64,000 nt of DNA from the NCBI GenBank assembly GCA_032719365.1, contig CM064861.1:76938863-77002862 (forward strand), in the 5' to 3' direction. The notes below the pieces were generated by a model. The model did no database searches. It was not told where the DNA came from and saw only the letters and a list, made by a program, of their open reading frames with translations. Shown here piece by piece: positions 10,230 through 21,610 of the stretch (its first letter is position 1; every line of letters begins with the position of its first letter). Origin of the DNA: Prinsepia uniflora (taxonomy: Eukaryota > Streptophyta > Magnoliopsida > Rosales > Rosaceae). A program made the translations under genes and the position numbers.

Positions 10230-13200
10230 TCAGTGAAACAAATAAGGGTACTGTTCGCGCATTAAGGCCTCAGGTTCCCAGGTAGCTTCCTCCACCTGAT
10301 GATTCCTCCACAATACTTTAACTAAGGGAACCGTCTTCCTTCGTAAGACTTTGTCCTTCCGATCCAAAATCGCTACGGGTTGCTCTTCAAAGCTCAAATA
10401 TTCTCTAAGCTCAACAGGTTGTGCTTCCAGAACATGTGAATCATCTCGTATATACTTCCGAAGCATAGATACATGCAAAACATTATGTACCTTTGCTAAG
10501 TCTGCTGGTAAGGCCAATCGATAAGCAACAGGACCAATCCGCTCCAAAATCTCATAAGGGTCAATGTAACGAGGACTCAACTTCCCTCGTCTGCTAAACC
10601 GTACGATTCCCTTCCAAGAAGATAACTTCAAGAAAACCCAGTCTCCTACTGCAAACTCCAAATCCCTGATCCTACGGTCGGTGTAGCTCTTCTGTCGGTC
10701 TTGAGCCGCCTTCAATCGATCTCTGATCAACGCCACTTTTTCTTGAGTAAGGTCTACCAGCTCAGAAGTAGTCAATCTCTTCTCACCAACCTCGGTCCAG
10801 CACAGTGGAGTCCGACACTGTCGCCCGTACAAAGCCTCATAAGGAGCCATCCCAATACTCTCCTGATAGCTGTTATTGTAGGCGAACTCCATCAAAGGTA
10901 AATGTGACTCCCAAGTACCCTGAAACTGTAGAACACAAGCTCTCATCATGTCCTCGAGAATCTGGATGGTCCGCTCAGACTGTCCATCGGTCTGAGGATG
11001 AAATGCAGTACTGAAGTGCAGCTTCGTCCCAAAGGCTTCCTGTAAACTCTGCCAAAACCGGGAAGTAAACCTCGGGTCTCTGTCAGATACTATCGACTCT
11101 GGAGTCCCATGTAACCGAATAATCTCATCAATGAACAACTGTGCAAACTGCGCCAACCTGAAGTTCTCCCGAACTGGCAAGAAATGAGCAGACTTCGTAA
11201 GTCTATCCACGATCAACCACACGCCATCGTGTCCCTTCGGTGTCCTGGGAAACTTGAATACAAAATCCATCGTCAGGTGATCCCATTTCCACTCGGGGAT
11301 CGGCAAAGGTTGCATTGCTCCATAAGGTCTTTGCCGCTTGGCCTTCACCTATTAACAGATCAAGCATCTACTGACATATTCTGCAATCTCACGTTTCATA
11401 CCTGACCACCAGTAATGCTCTCGAAGTGTACGATACATCTTGGTCGCACCAGGATGAATCGCATAGGCTGAAAAGTGAGCCTCATCTAGTATCACCTTCT
11501 TCAACGGTTCATCCTCGGGTACACATAACCGTCCTTCCTTAACCAAGGCTCCGTCTTCGCCAATCTCAAAGTCCTGTCTCTCTCCAGCCTCGACCTCAAT
11601 CCGTATGATGCCCAAAATGGGGTCCTCAAACTGAGCATCAATAACCTGATCAATCAAAACAGGTAGCACGTGGAAACTCGCTAGGAGTGCTCCCTGACCA
11701 TCCACAGTCAACTCTACTCCGAGTTTACGGAGCTCAACCAACAGAGGTAACCGGACCGTCCTCAAATACAACAAAGAACTAGCTGATTTCCTGCTCAAGG
11801 CATCGGCTACCACATTAGCCTTTCCTGGGTGATACTCGATCGTACAATCGTAGTCCTTAAGCAACTCCAACCATCGGCGTTGTCTCAGATTCAGTTCCTT
11901 CTGAGTGAACAGATACTTCAAGCTCTTGTGGTCGGTGAAAATCCTGCACCTCTCGCCGTACAAGTAATGGCGCCAAATCTTCAGTGCATGAACCACCGCA
12001 TCCAGTTCCAAGTCATGTGTCGGGTAGTTCATCTCATGGGGTTTCAGCTGCCGGGAAGCATAAGCAATCACCTTCCCATGCTGCATCAACACACAACCCA
12101 AACCCTGTAAGGAAGCGTCACTATAAACCTCAAACTCCCCACTGTCGTCTGGAAGGGCCAACACAGGAGCCGATGTCAACCGACTCTTGAGCTCCTGGAA
12201 ACTCTGCTCACAGTTCTCATCCCAGTAAAAAAGAACTCCCTTCCGGGTCAGCCTTATCAACGGAGCAGCTAGAATAGAAAAACCTTCAATAAAACGTCGG
12301 TAATAGCCTGCTAAACCCAGAAAACTCCTGATCTCGGTCACCGTCTTGGGCTGTTCCCAATTTTCTATCGCCTCAACTTTCTGAGGATCCACTCTGATGC
12401 CCTCGGCTAAAATCACATGACCAAGAAATCCGACACTAGTCAACCAAAACTGGCACTTGCTTAATTTCGCATACAACTGATGCTCTCTCAGGGTCTTAAG
12501 AACTAGTCTCAGATGCTTCTCGTGCGCCTTCGTACTCTTCGAATATACCAAGAATCATCAATGAATACGATTACAAAACGATCCAAGTATGACCGAAACA
12601 CTCGGTTCATGAGGTCCATAAAAGCTGCTGGAGCATTAGTCAACCCAAAAGGCATCACAACAAACTCATAGTGACCGTACCTAGTCCGAAAGGCTGTCTT
12701 AGGTACATCCTCCTCTTTAACCCACAACTGATGATAGCCGGAGCGAAGATCAACCTTTGAAAAGTACTGTGCTCCCTTCAGTTGATCGAACAAATCATCA
12801 GTCCGGGGTAAGGGATACTTATTCCGAATAGTTACCTTATTCAACTGTCTATAATCCACACACAATCTCAACCCTCCGTCCTTCTTTTTAACAAACAGTA
12901 CAGGCGCTCCCCAAGGTGACATACTCAGTCGAATGAATCCCATATCGACCAACTCTTGTGATTGTGCTTTTAGTTCCCTCAATTCTGCAAGTGCCATGCG
13001 GTAAGGAGTCTGTGAAATAGGCTGTGTACCTGGAAGTAGATCAATCGTGAACTCGATATCTCAATGAGGTGGTAATCCTAGAAACTCCTTGGGAAAAACA
13101 TCGGGAAACTCCCGCACCACTGGTATATCCTCCGCCCTCACTGGCGTAGTACGTGTATCCACCACGTGAGCTATGTAACCCTGGCATCCCTTACGCAACA

Positions 13201-14663
13201 ACTTGCTAGCCTCAAGTGCCGAAATAACTCCAGTAGGGAGTGCACGCTGATCCCCCTGAAACGTGGTCTCCGGTAACCCTGGACTCCGGAAGGTCACTCT
13301 CCTATCAAAACACTCGATAGAAGCATGATGCCTCATCAACCAGTCCATGCCCAATATAACAACGAAGTCCCGCAGATCCAAAAGTAACAAGTCCGCCACT
13401 AACTCAACCTCGTCTACCATCACCGGACACTTTCTCAGAACCTGAGTCACTACCAATACCTCCCCAGTAGGTGTACTCACCCCTAAGGCACAATCCAAGG
13501 TAGACACCTCTCTCTCCGTCACCAGACTACAACTCCGGGCTATAAACGAATGAGTAGCCCCGGGATCTATCAAAGCAAAAATAGTGTGACCAAGTATGCT
13601 GAGTGTACCTGTCACCACTCCAGGTGCTGATCTGACCTCCTGCTGGGTCATAGCAAACACTCGCGCCTGCGGTCCTGACGACCTACCGCACCCTCTAGAA
13701 CTGCTCGTGGCACCACCGCCACCTCTAGGGCCTGTCGTCCCTGACACAGATGCAGTACTCCGCCCAGGTTTTTTTGTACCTCGTCCTACTCCACCCTCCT
13801 TGCTAATAACGGGAACTCTCTCCGAAAGTGGCCTTGCTCTCCACAATAATAGCAGACATATCTACCGGGTCCACCAGTCTGTCTCCCAGTAGAAGCAACA
13901 GAAGTCTCACTCGCCTGAGGAGTCAGCTGTGCTCTAGCTCCCCGGAATCCTGAGCCCTGAAAACTACCTGGTCTGCCAAACCGGGCTCCACAAGATGATG
14001 AAGTACCGCCATAGTTGCCTCGCTTCGGGGCCCTCTGACTCGACGCTCCAGGAAAAGAATGCTCACGACGTCGTACACTACCCGAGTACTGTGGTCTGGC
14101 AGGCAAACTGGCTCCACTCTAACAGCAGCATCTAACAACTCCCTGAAAGTAGCAAATGAACCGGCTGTCACAATGTCTCGAATCTCTCCTCGAAGTCCCA
14201 ACTCAAACCGACGACACTTCTCAGCCTCGGTTGCCACAAATGCAGGAGCGAATCGGGACAACATCTGGAATCTCTTCTCATACTCGGCCACTGTCATGCT
14301 CCCTTGTTTCAACTGAAGGAACTCCGCCTCTTTGGCATTCTGGAAAGGGAGAGGATAATACTGGTCCAAAAAACGCTCCCAGAAAGTCTCCCAAGTCACG
14401 GTATGAACGTCCCAACCTGACAGCTCCAGCGTATACCACCACTCATACGCTGCGCCGTCTAACAGAAAAGTAGCCAACAACACCCGATCTCCTGGAGGAC
14501 AATGCATCACCCTGAAAATCCGCTCAAGCTGGGTGATCCATTGGTGGGCTTCCTCTGGGTCTGCCCCACCACTGAACGTAGTAGCCCCGAGCCACTGGGC
14601 TCGCTCAATCGCCGCACTCTCCGCTTCTTCAAGTCGTGGAAGGGGTTCACGTCTTGGAGGCAT
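10230..14663 (-). pseudogene. Chromovirus gag-pol polyprotein remnant
   Basis: From 14663 downward: gag (MPPRREPLPRLEEAES, then a retrotransposon-gag domain); a frame change near 14105; and a zinc knuckle CYYCGEQGHFRREF whose last Cys is Phe. A further shift lies near 13795, followed by the aspartic protease (IDPGATHSFI). TGA at 13061 is explained by CGA to TGA. RT shows KVDLRSGYHQL and FIDD, with a 1-base loss just after the FIDD box near 12560. RNase H (VYSDASLQGLGCVL) and integrase follow. Its HHCC is split by adjacent TAA and TAG codons at 11349-11354, both explained by C-to-T changes of Gln codons. The integrase core has MDFVF, SDRDPRFTS and PQTDGQSERT, and a chromodomain sits near 10230-10380. 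Order and motifs are clear; it is not functional as read. Confidence 0.92.
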
Positions 14664-14746
14664 GATCGAATGTACGCTGAAAGAGGCAGAGGGTTAGTAA
14701 AACAACCTACAAACGACTTCGTACCGACACAAACAGACAAACCTAT

Positions 14747-14758
14747 GCTCTGATACCA
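14747..14758 (-). other. Gypsy primer binding site
   Basis: On the minus strand this reads TGGTATCAGAGC, a perfect initiator-methionine tRNA primer site, two bases from the 5' LTR. Confidence 0.9.
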
Positions 14759-14760
14759 AT

Positions 14761-16359
14761 TGTCAGGACCCGTCCCAAATATCACCTCGATACCCGGGAT
14801 GAACTCTGCTCCCATCTGACAATCACACTTAAAGTACCAAAATAACATCAACACAACCATAAGCATAACTATCAGACAAGGGAGTATATAAAATACAACC
14901 GTAAGTCAGAGCATAGTTTATACAAAGCAGGCACAAAATCCTAATAGGGCTAATCTCGTAACGGAAGAACGTCGTAAGCTTTATGCCTCGGATCCTGCCT
15001 CAACGTTTACCCCAGCGCTATCACCACGACCTGAGGGAAAATTTAAAACAAAAGGGTGAGTGGACTAAAAGAAATAAAAGTTTTCAAAAACCGTTTAACA
15101 TCAAACTAGGGTTAAGAAAACCAGAAGATTTTTCCCTCCGTTTTAAAAACATGCATGCCTAACGAAGTATCAGAAAACCACGTCATAAAACAGTATCATT
15201 AATATGCTAAGATCGTATCATAAAACCAAATCCACAAATATCAAAGTCCGATCAAACCTGTTGGGTCTATCCGAGTCTTTAAACTCAACTAGGCCTCAAA
15301 TGTAATCCGAGTCTTTAAACTCAATAGACCGACGGGGGTAATATCGTAAATATCCGAGTCTTTAAACTCCCGAGTCTTTAAACTCAATCTGGGCCCGTCC
15401 CCCGTCAATCCGAATCCGGGTCTTTAAACCCAATATCCAAATCCGGCAAATCCAATCCAAAAACCAATTGAAAACCAAGTCTCAATCCATATCCAAACCC
15501 GAATCTGAAACCATCGGTCCGAACCCCTTCCACCACACGGCACAACCACCGCCTCAGTCCCACGGCTCCTCTGTTTTCTCAGAAACTCAACCTCACCTCC
15601 GCCGTATTTCCGTGCACGATCTCATTCCCAAAACTCGATCACCAACCTCCTCTCTTCTTTCTTTCACTCTCACAACTCACTAAATTCTCACACACACCCT
15701 GAATCGATCAACCACTCTCAATTTCTTCCTCTCTGTTTCTGTTGCTCAACCTAAAATACACGGTTATGAACGAGAACAATATGTGGCCGTGTGTAGTTTA
15801 GGCTGTCCTAGAACCCTCTAGTTCTCTCCCACGTGTCCACTTCCTATGGACCAAAACTAAAATATCCCAATCCACTATTGCCACTTGTTCTGATCTGATT
15901 GGGCATAAGGGAAAAGACCAAATTGCCTCTAGTGTTAATAATTTACCGTTTTACCCTCGAACTTTCCAGACCCACAACTATTCCGTCCGACGTCCAATGA
16001 CAGCGTTCCGCCTGTCGTTGTACTCAGGACGCCGAGACCCAGCTAACGGTCCTCAGTCTACGTGAAAATCACAAGTCTACTAAAAAGTCAATATTTTCCT
16101 CGACTAGTCCAAATTACGGTAACACCCTCAATCTTCCGAACATCATAACTTTTTCTCCGAGTGTCCAAATCGGACCTGCCACCTGTCTATGGACTCGTGA
16201 CGTCCTAAACTACGTCACGGTCAATGGTCAACACTCATCCAACCTATAAATCAAAAATTCAACTTTTGACACACTATTCACAAGGGCAAAATCGTCCTTT
16301 TATACAAATCTTTTTACAAAATTACATTTATACCCTTCCCGAAGGTACGGGTTGTTACA
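14761..16359 (-). repeat. Gypsy 5' LTR (element orientation)
   Basis: 1599 bp and very similar to 8579-10194. The main difference is a shorter AGTCTTTAAACTC repeat run (15270-15430). Confidence 0.92.
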
Positions 16360-16467
16360 TATTACCCCTTGCATAATATATGCGGGTTTCCTCCTGAACG
16401 AGGACGTAAAGATGGTTGCTTATTCAGAGGACTAGATTATGTCTACTAAATTTATCTCTTGGTACAG

Positions 16468-16623
16468 GTCAAATTATTCAGTGGCAGAAAGCTGGACTAT
16501 GAACCTAAACATTGTGACAGACACAAAAGTGAACAAGATTTTATGAATTTGGTAGAATTCTTTGCTGAAGATCCTTATGGAATAGCAGTGGCATTGCTCG
16601 ACTCAAAATCCGGGTTCATCCAG
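16468..16623 (+). pseudogene. GRDP: GRDP exon C
   Basis: 156 bp, phase 0 at both ends, with acceptor TTGGTACAG and donor CAG|GTACTG. It encodes 52 residues including VKLFSGRKLDYEPKHC and a hydrophobic AVALLDSKSGFIQ end, without stops. Its acceptor is only about 100 bp after the gypsy target duplication (16360-16364). Confidence 0.8.
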
Positions 16624-16708
16624 GTACTGCAAGAATAAGTGATCACTTTCCTTGATTTGTGACAGATCCTTAAAACTTACTTAATTTTACCTTAAAAAAA
16701 TGTAACAG

Positions 16709-17265
16709 GTAAAGGAAGAATGGATGCTTGTTCCTGGGATCACGTTGGGTTTTATACTTTCGTATATGCCAAATGAAGAAGGATATGATAGCTTTGCTGT
16801 TAATGCCAAGGAGATGGGTAGTTTAGCGGAAGACATCAATGAGAATCATCAGGAAGGCAAAGGAACCAACTTGCCCTCTTCAGGAGCAATTCAGACTGAG
16901 CAGAAGAATAAGGTGACTGAAGGAAGTGAAGTGATTGAAGACATCAATGAGAATCATCAAGAAGGCAAAGGAAGCAACTTGACCTATTCAGGAGCAATTC
17001 AAATTGAGCAGAAGAATGGGGTGACTGAAGGAGGTGAAGTGATTCCAGTAAAAGGTGGAGGCCGTGGTACAGGATGCGGCAGTGGGTGTGGAAATGAAAT
17101 AATGACCAGCAGGTCTGCTGGATGTGGCAGTGGTTGTGGAGGCGGTTGTGGTGGTGGTGGTGGGTGTGGAAGCATGCTGAAGAGTGGTGGCAGTGGTGGT
17201 AGTGGGGGTTGTGGTGGTGGATGTGGTAGTGGTGGATGAGGTGGTAGTGGAGGTTGTGGTTGTGG
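16709..17265 (+). pseudogene. GRDP: GRDP last exon, part left of the hAT insertion
   Basis: It begins after TTAAAAAAATGTAACAG with EEWMLVPGITLGFILSYMP. An acidic linker follows that contains a tandem 36-residue duplication. The Gly/Cys-rich tail starts near 17055 (GCGSGCG, GGCGGGCGSGG). TGA at 17237-17239 interrupts the tail in a position where the repeat pattern expects Cys (TGT/TGC). The exon then stops at the 8-bp target duplication GGTTGTGG (17258-17265) of the hAT element. Confidence 0.8.
16829..17044 (+). repeat. 108-bp tandem duplication inside the GRDP coding exon
   Basis: Two copies, 16829-16936 and 16937-17044, encode similar 36-residue blocks beginning EDINENHQEGKG. The copies differ at several positions, so the duplication is not very recent. 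The frame is kept. Confidence 0.85.
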
Positions 17266-18343
17266 CTAGGTTGTACCAAAACATCCTTGGACCCCCGTAT
17301 CACGTTTCGGATACCAGTCCGATACGCGTCCGATACGCTCGAATACGTTTGAATACGATATCGGTATTTGGATTTGGCTTGGATACGTACGTATCGGAAT
17401 TGGATACACATTATGTAATTTGGTTGATACGCGAGGGCATAAATGTCAAAACAAAGAATTAAATTTGCAAGTCAAATCCACTCCCTCGCGTGCATTCGTC
17501 TCTCCCTCCCTCGCGTTCGATTTTGTGCAACTGACTGGTGAGTCGGTGACCCTCTTGCCTCTGAATCAGCGAGTTTGCAAGTGGGCTGAAGCCTGAAAGA
17601 TAAGGAGTATCTGGGTTGCTTGCAACAATCAAGAATAGCTGAGCCGAAAGTAAAGCTCAAATTTTATTTTATGTTGCAATCGTTTGCCTGAAAGAGCCGA
17701 AACAAGCCTAGGTGAGTGGTAACTGGTAACTTAACTTTTATTTTCTGTTTTCTCACTGATTCTTTGGATTCTGTTGAGGAAAATTTTCTGGGTAGTTTCA
17801 ATTAGGGGCTCAACCGCTCAAGTTTGGTGGTTCACAATTTCAATTTGGTTGATTTAGGATTTAGATTTCTTCAATTTGTTTTTCTCTTCGTATTTTCATG
17901 ACAATTTTTGAGCTTGGGAGCCAAAATTTGTGGAATTTCCTGGGGGGGTTTTTTTTTGTTCTGATTTTGCAGAAGGCCATGTCCTCTATGGGGTGGTTCC
18001 CATAAGAAATTGTCCATATTATTTTAAAACAAGAAAACCAACCACACATTATCCATATATTTCATGTCGATCCTGCATAGAGAAATTTTGTGCAAAAAAT
18101 AAAAAATCGAGTCTTTAATAAGATAATTGTGCGGATCCAAACCTTCTAACTTGTAGTTTGGGATGGAATATTGAGAATTTGTGGCTCTTTCTTCATTGTC
18201 CAATTACTTCAAACAAAATTTTGGAAATTCAGATCTTGATGTCACCACAATTCTGTAATTTGATGTTTTGAATGTGTCAAAAATGGACTCTGATTTTAAT
18301 CCAGACCAATCATCATGGACGGACAACGATGAGGGACGTTGTC

Positions 18344-18508
18344 CTATTTCAATAAGAAATTGTTGAATTTATCTTTCACCTCCTTGTCTTGACAAAACTC
18401 TTTAGCTAATGTGATTTTCCCACAACCTGGAGGACCCGTAATCACAACCGTAAACATCTCATCGGTGAGAAGCTTCCTCTTCAATTCTATCAAAGTCACA
18501 TCTAATCG
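18344..18508 (-). pseudogene. NB-ARC (NLR resistance gene) P-loop fragment captured in the hAT
   Basis: On the minus strand a 54-codon open stretch ends in TAG at 18344-18346. It reads LDVTLIELKRKLLTDE, then VVITGPPGCGKITLAKEFCQ, then KEVKDKFNN. This is the phosphate-binding loop and its flanks from plant NLR proteins, most like the RPW8-type group. The loop has Ile where Thr or Ser is usual after the Lys. Nothing of the following kinase-2 or GLPL motifs is present, so it is only a fragment. It lies antisense, between the left end of the hAT and its transposase exon. It has no start and is not a gene. Confidence 0.75.
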
Positions 18509-18792
18509 CCACCATCAAAGTTTAAAATCAGCTACCATAAGAACATAAAACATATCTATAATCATAATTACATGCATATGAGCTGATTATTTGCGTAGTC
18601 GATTGAAATATGTCAAACTGATCTCCACAATTTACTAAATTGTATTACTTTGTACAATATCAATATCTTTCCAACACCATATTCTGTTTGTCCCTGGAGA
18701 ATGGGTTGTTAATTGTTAATAATTATAGTGCAGTTTGATATTTCTTTATTTCATTGTCTTTCATTGTCTTTTGCAGCTTGTTGTTTAGAAAG

Positions 18793-21101
18793 ATGGCCAA
18801 CAACACAAATGCTCCTACAGTTAGTTCTAGTGCTAGTGCTAGTGTCAATAACCCGAGTAATAATTTTAGTGATAAGGCTCCTTTGTGGCAATTTGTGGAG
18901 AAGATTGAGAAAACTAACCAGGGAGGAGGATGTTGGAAGTGGCAGTGTACGTTTTGCAAGTTGAACTTCAAAGGGTCATATACTAGAGTGAAGTATCATC
19001 TACTAAGAGAGGGAAATCCAGTGAGAATTGCACATTGCACAAAGGTGAATTCACAATCATATGCTCATATGACAAAGGTAGTGAAAGGCTGCAAGGAGCG
19101 ACAAACAAGTGCAGCTCATAAGCAAGTTCCTTTGCCATCATCATCAAGAGACCAAGTGAGGTCTTCGACCAGTTGTTACGGGATGACCTTTTCTACTTCT
19201 TGTGACCCGAAGAAGAGAAAAGCAGGGTCTGGTCCTCTTCAAAAAGGTTTCAACAATGAAGCTAGAGCACAATGCGATGAGGAGGTTGCAAGGATGTTTT
19301 ATACCAGTGGTTTGTCTTTCAATCTTGCAAGAAATCCACATTATCAAGAGTCTTATAGGCGTGCATCTACTCTTCCAGGCTATGTACCACTAGGGTATAA
19401 TAAATTGAGGACTACCCTTCTAGCAAGTGAAAAGAAAAATATTGAGCATCATTTGGAGCCGATTAAGAAGACTTGGCCTTCAAAGGGTGTGAGCTCATGT
19501 AGTGATGGTTGGTCGGATCAGGAAAGAAGACCTATAATCAATGTGATAGCAGCTAATCCAAGTGGTGTGATGATGCTAAGAGCAATAAATTGCGAGGGTG
19601 AATTCAAGGATCATAAGTTGGTTGCAAGCTTGATCATAGAGTCTATTAAGGAAGTCGGATATCAAAATGTGGTGCAAGTTGTCACCGATAATGCTTATGT
19701 ATGTTCAAAGGCCGGTAAGCTAATCGAAACCAAATATCCTACCATATTTTGTACACCATGTGTAGTTCATACATTAAATCTTGTTGTTAAGAATATATGT
19801 GCACCTACAATCCCTTCACCACATAATGATGCAAGTCAAGAAGTGTATGATGCATGTTCTTGGATCATGCCTGTTTCTGATGATGTTGTGTTTATTAGAA
19901 ACTTTATTATGAATCATGGTATGAGACTGGTGATGTTTTCAGAGCATTGTGACTTGAGGTTACTTTCAATTGCGCCTACAAGGTTTTCATCAACAATTGT
20001 GATTATGTTGAGATTTAAAAAAATCAAGAATGGCTTGCAACAAATGGTGATTAGCTCGAAATGGGAGGATTATAGAGCAGGTGATTATCATAAGGCAGGG
20101 CTTGTGAAAGTAAAGCTACTAGATGATCGATTTTGGGATGACATTGATTATATCCTTTCCTTCACTAGTCCTATTTATGAGATGATTAGAAAAGCTGACA
20201 CCGATAAGCCTTGTCTTCATTTGGTGTATGAATGGTGGGATAGCATGATAGAGCAAATCAAGCAGGCTATTTACCAAAAAGAAAGAAAGCAACCATTTGA
20301 AAGTTCAGAGTTTTGGGAGGCTGTGGAATTAGTATTGGTAGCATGTTGGACCAAGAGCTACACATCCTTACATTGCTTGGCACATTCTTTGAATCCTAAG
20401 TAAGTATAACATCTACTCAATTTATTTTGGTACTTTTTGTTATTATGTAATTCCTTATTATTATTTTTAACTTGTTTAGGTATTACAGCTCTGAGTGGCT
20501 TGCAGAAAACAAAAATCGGGTTGCTCCCAATAATGATCTTGAGATTTCTGCAGAAAGGAAAGTTTGTATTGGTAGGTATTTTACCGATCCTGAAGACCAA
20601 AGAAAAATCACAATTGAGTTTGGTGATCTTTTCAATAGTACAAATGGTCTTAGTGATGTAGATGCTATGAGTGATAGGTATCATTTGGACCCTATAACTT
20701 GGTGGTCGGTCCATGGAGCAAGTGTTCCAACTATCCAACAATTAGCCTATAAGCTGCTTGGGCAACCTTCTTCTTCCTCATGTTGTGAAAGGAATTGGAG
20801 TACCTACAGTTTCATTCATTCTTTGGCCAGGAACAAGATAACCCCACAAAGGGCGGAAGATTAGGTTTTTGTTCATACTAATCTTCGTCTTTTGTCTAGG
20901 AGACATATAAGTTACAATGAAGGTGTGACTCAACAATGGGATGTTGGTGGTGATGAAATGGATTCTATGGATGTAGCTAATGTTGGGAAACTTGAGATTG
21001 GCCAACTTTCTCTTGATGAGCCCGATTTGGAAGCCATTATCTTTGACGTTGATGAAGTGGAAGATAAACAGAATGAAGAGTTTGATGTGGAAGATGACTA
21101 G
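18793..21101 (+). pseudogene. hAT transposase (BED zinc finger, DUF659, hAT dimerisation), one stop
   Basis: The start ATG 18793 follows a 5' leader exon with acceptor CTTTTGCAG at 18776. Exon 1 is 18793-20399 and exon 2 is 20480-21101, joined by a GTAAGT...TTTAG intron; together they make 743 codons. The N terminus has a BED-like finger (WQCTFCKLNFKGS with a downstream YHLL and HC, about residues 45-80). A DUF659 core (about 200-345) has CSDGWSD and VTDNAYVCSKAGKLIE. The C terminus holds the hAT dimerisation region (QPSSSSCCERNWSTYSFIH) and an acidic tail. TAG at 20862-20864 interrupts it after RAED, where VFVHTNLRLLSRR follows in frame; one T-to-A change of a Leu codon explains it. It encodes the enzyme that cuts and inserts the element, and is probably now inactive. 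Confidence 0.9.
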
Positions 21102-21323
21102 AGATCTTTATATGAAGTTGTTTATTGTCCTTATCCTTGTTGTTATATGATAAACTGAATTTGCTTGCTTGTTGTTAACTATATTTGAATTTTAATATAT
21201 TATTTATTTTTTCGTATCCTTCTCGTATTGTATCCTTTGATTTTTTGATTTTGACGTATCGGAGTGTCGTATCGTATCGTATCCTCGTATCCGTATCCGT
21301 TTCGGTGCAACCTAGGGTGGTGG

Positions 21324-21543
21324 ATGCAGAAGCATGATGAAGAGTGGTGGCTGTGGTGGTCGTGGGGGTTGTGGTGGTGGGTGCGGTGGCTGTGGTGGTA
21401 GTGGTGGATGTGGCGGTTGTGGTGGTGGATGCATAAGCTTTTTCAAGAGTAGTGAATCTGCTCATGAATGCGCAGCTAGGAACTCCAATGGGCACCTGAA
21501 GGAAGTATCCACTCATAATGCGCGTGAAGCAGTAATGGCTTGA
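21324..21543 (+). pseudogene. GRDP: GRDP last exon, part right of the hAT insertion
   Basis: It resumes the reading frame exactly if the hAT and one 8-bp duplication copy are removed. A Gly/Cys tail (GGCGGGCGGCGGSGG) follows, then a non-repetitive C terminus with ISFFKSSESAHECA and a TGA stop at 21541-21543 followed by TAA. MMKSGG here parallels MLKSGG on the left side, showing that the tail itself is made of duplicated blocks. Alone it has no promoter or start of its own. Confidence 0.8.
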
Positions 21544-21591
21544 TAACGAGCCAATATGGAACATCAGCTTGTTCAAACCACATGCATCATA

Positions 21592-21597
21592 AATAAA
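21592..21597 (+). terminator. Polyadenylation signal of the GRDP gene
   Basis: AATAAA about 50 bp after the stop codon, followed by TTTTATGCACC and T/G-rich sequence, a usual plant 3'-end layout. Confidence 0.5.
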
Positions 21598-21610
21598 GTT
21601 TTATGCACCT

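Larger units (their letters stand above)
8579..16359 (-). mobile_element. Ty3/gypsy chromovirus (Tekay/Del-like), complete but degenerate
   Basis: On the + strand the LTRs read TGTCAGGACCCGTCCC to GGTTGTTACA (8579-10194 and 14761-16359). The flanks TATTC (8574-8578) and TATTA (16360-16364) are a 5-bp duplication with one mismatch. The primer site and coding region are on the minus strand. The polyprotein ends in a chromodomain, which places it among plant chromoviruses. Tekay/Del is the best guess from the gag and the long LTRs. It lies antisense in a GRDP intron. Confidence 0.93.
17266..21315 (+). mobile_element. hAT-superfamily DNA transposon inserted in the GRDP last exon
   Basis: It is 4050 bp. 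The left end CTAGGTTGTACCAAAAC and the right end, read on the opposite strand as CTAGGTTGCACCGAAAC, match at 15 of 17 positions. The flanking 8-bp sequences GGTTGTGG (17258-17265) and GGTGGTGG (21316-21323) match at 7 of 8, although the GGT-rich target weakens that evidence. Removing the element with one copy restores the GRDP frame exactly, which strongly supports these boundaries. Subterminal zones (17298-17440 and 21212-21300) are packed with GATACG/CGTATC motifs. The element carries one transposase gene in the host gene's direction and a captured NB-ARC fragment. Confidence 0.93.
1729..21543 (+). pseudogene. GRDP: Glycine-rich domain protein (GRDP1/GRDP2-like) gene, C-terminal half, disrupted
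   Basis: Four exons are recognisable: 1729-2267, 8320-8515, 16468-16623, and 16709-17265 continuing at 21324-21543. Junction phases agree (2, 0, 0), and each stretch between phase-0 junctions is a multiple of three. The order is that of plant GRDP proteins: a conserved middle region after the N-terminal DUF1399 part, then a C-terminal Gly/Cys-rich tail. The N-terminal part is outside the window. Family members are plant proteins with a putative RNA-binding role linked to growth and stress. This copy is broken by an in-frame TAA (2161-2163), an in-frame TGA (17237-17239) and a hAT transposon in the last exon. The two large introns (6.1 and 8.0 kb) are filled by retrotransposons. The family call is from memory of the conserved segments; the breaks are read directly. 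Confidence 0.8.

Noticed and set aside
10701..11014. Open frames on the + strand inside the chromovirus
   Set aside because: Antisense shadows of the integrase frame, without motifs.
18713..18971. Hydrophobic open frames around the hAT transposase start
   Set aside because: Other frames of the BED-finger exon and its leader intron.
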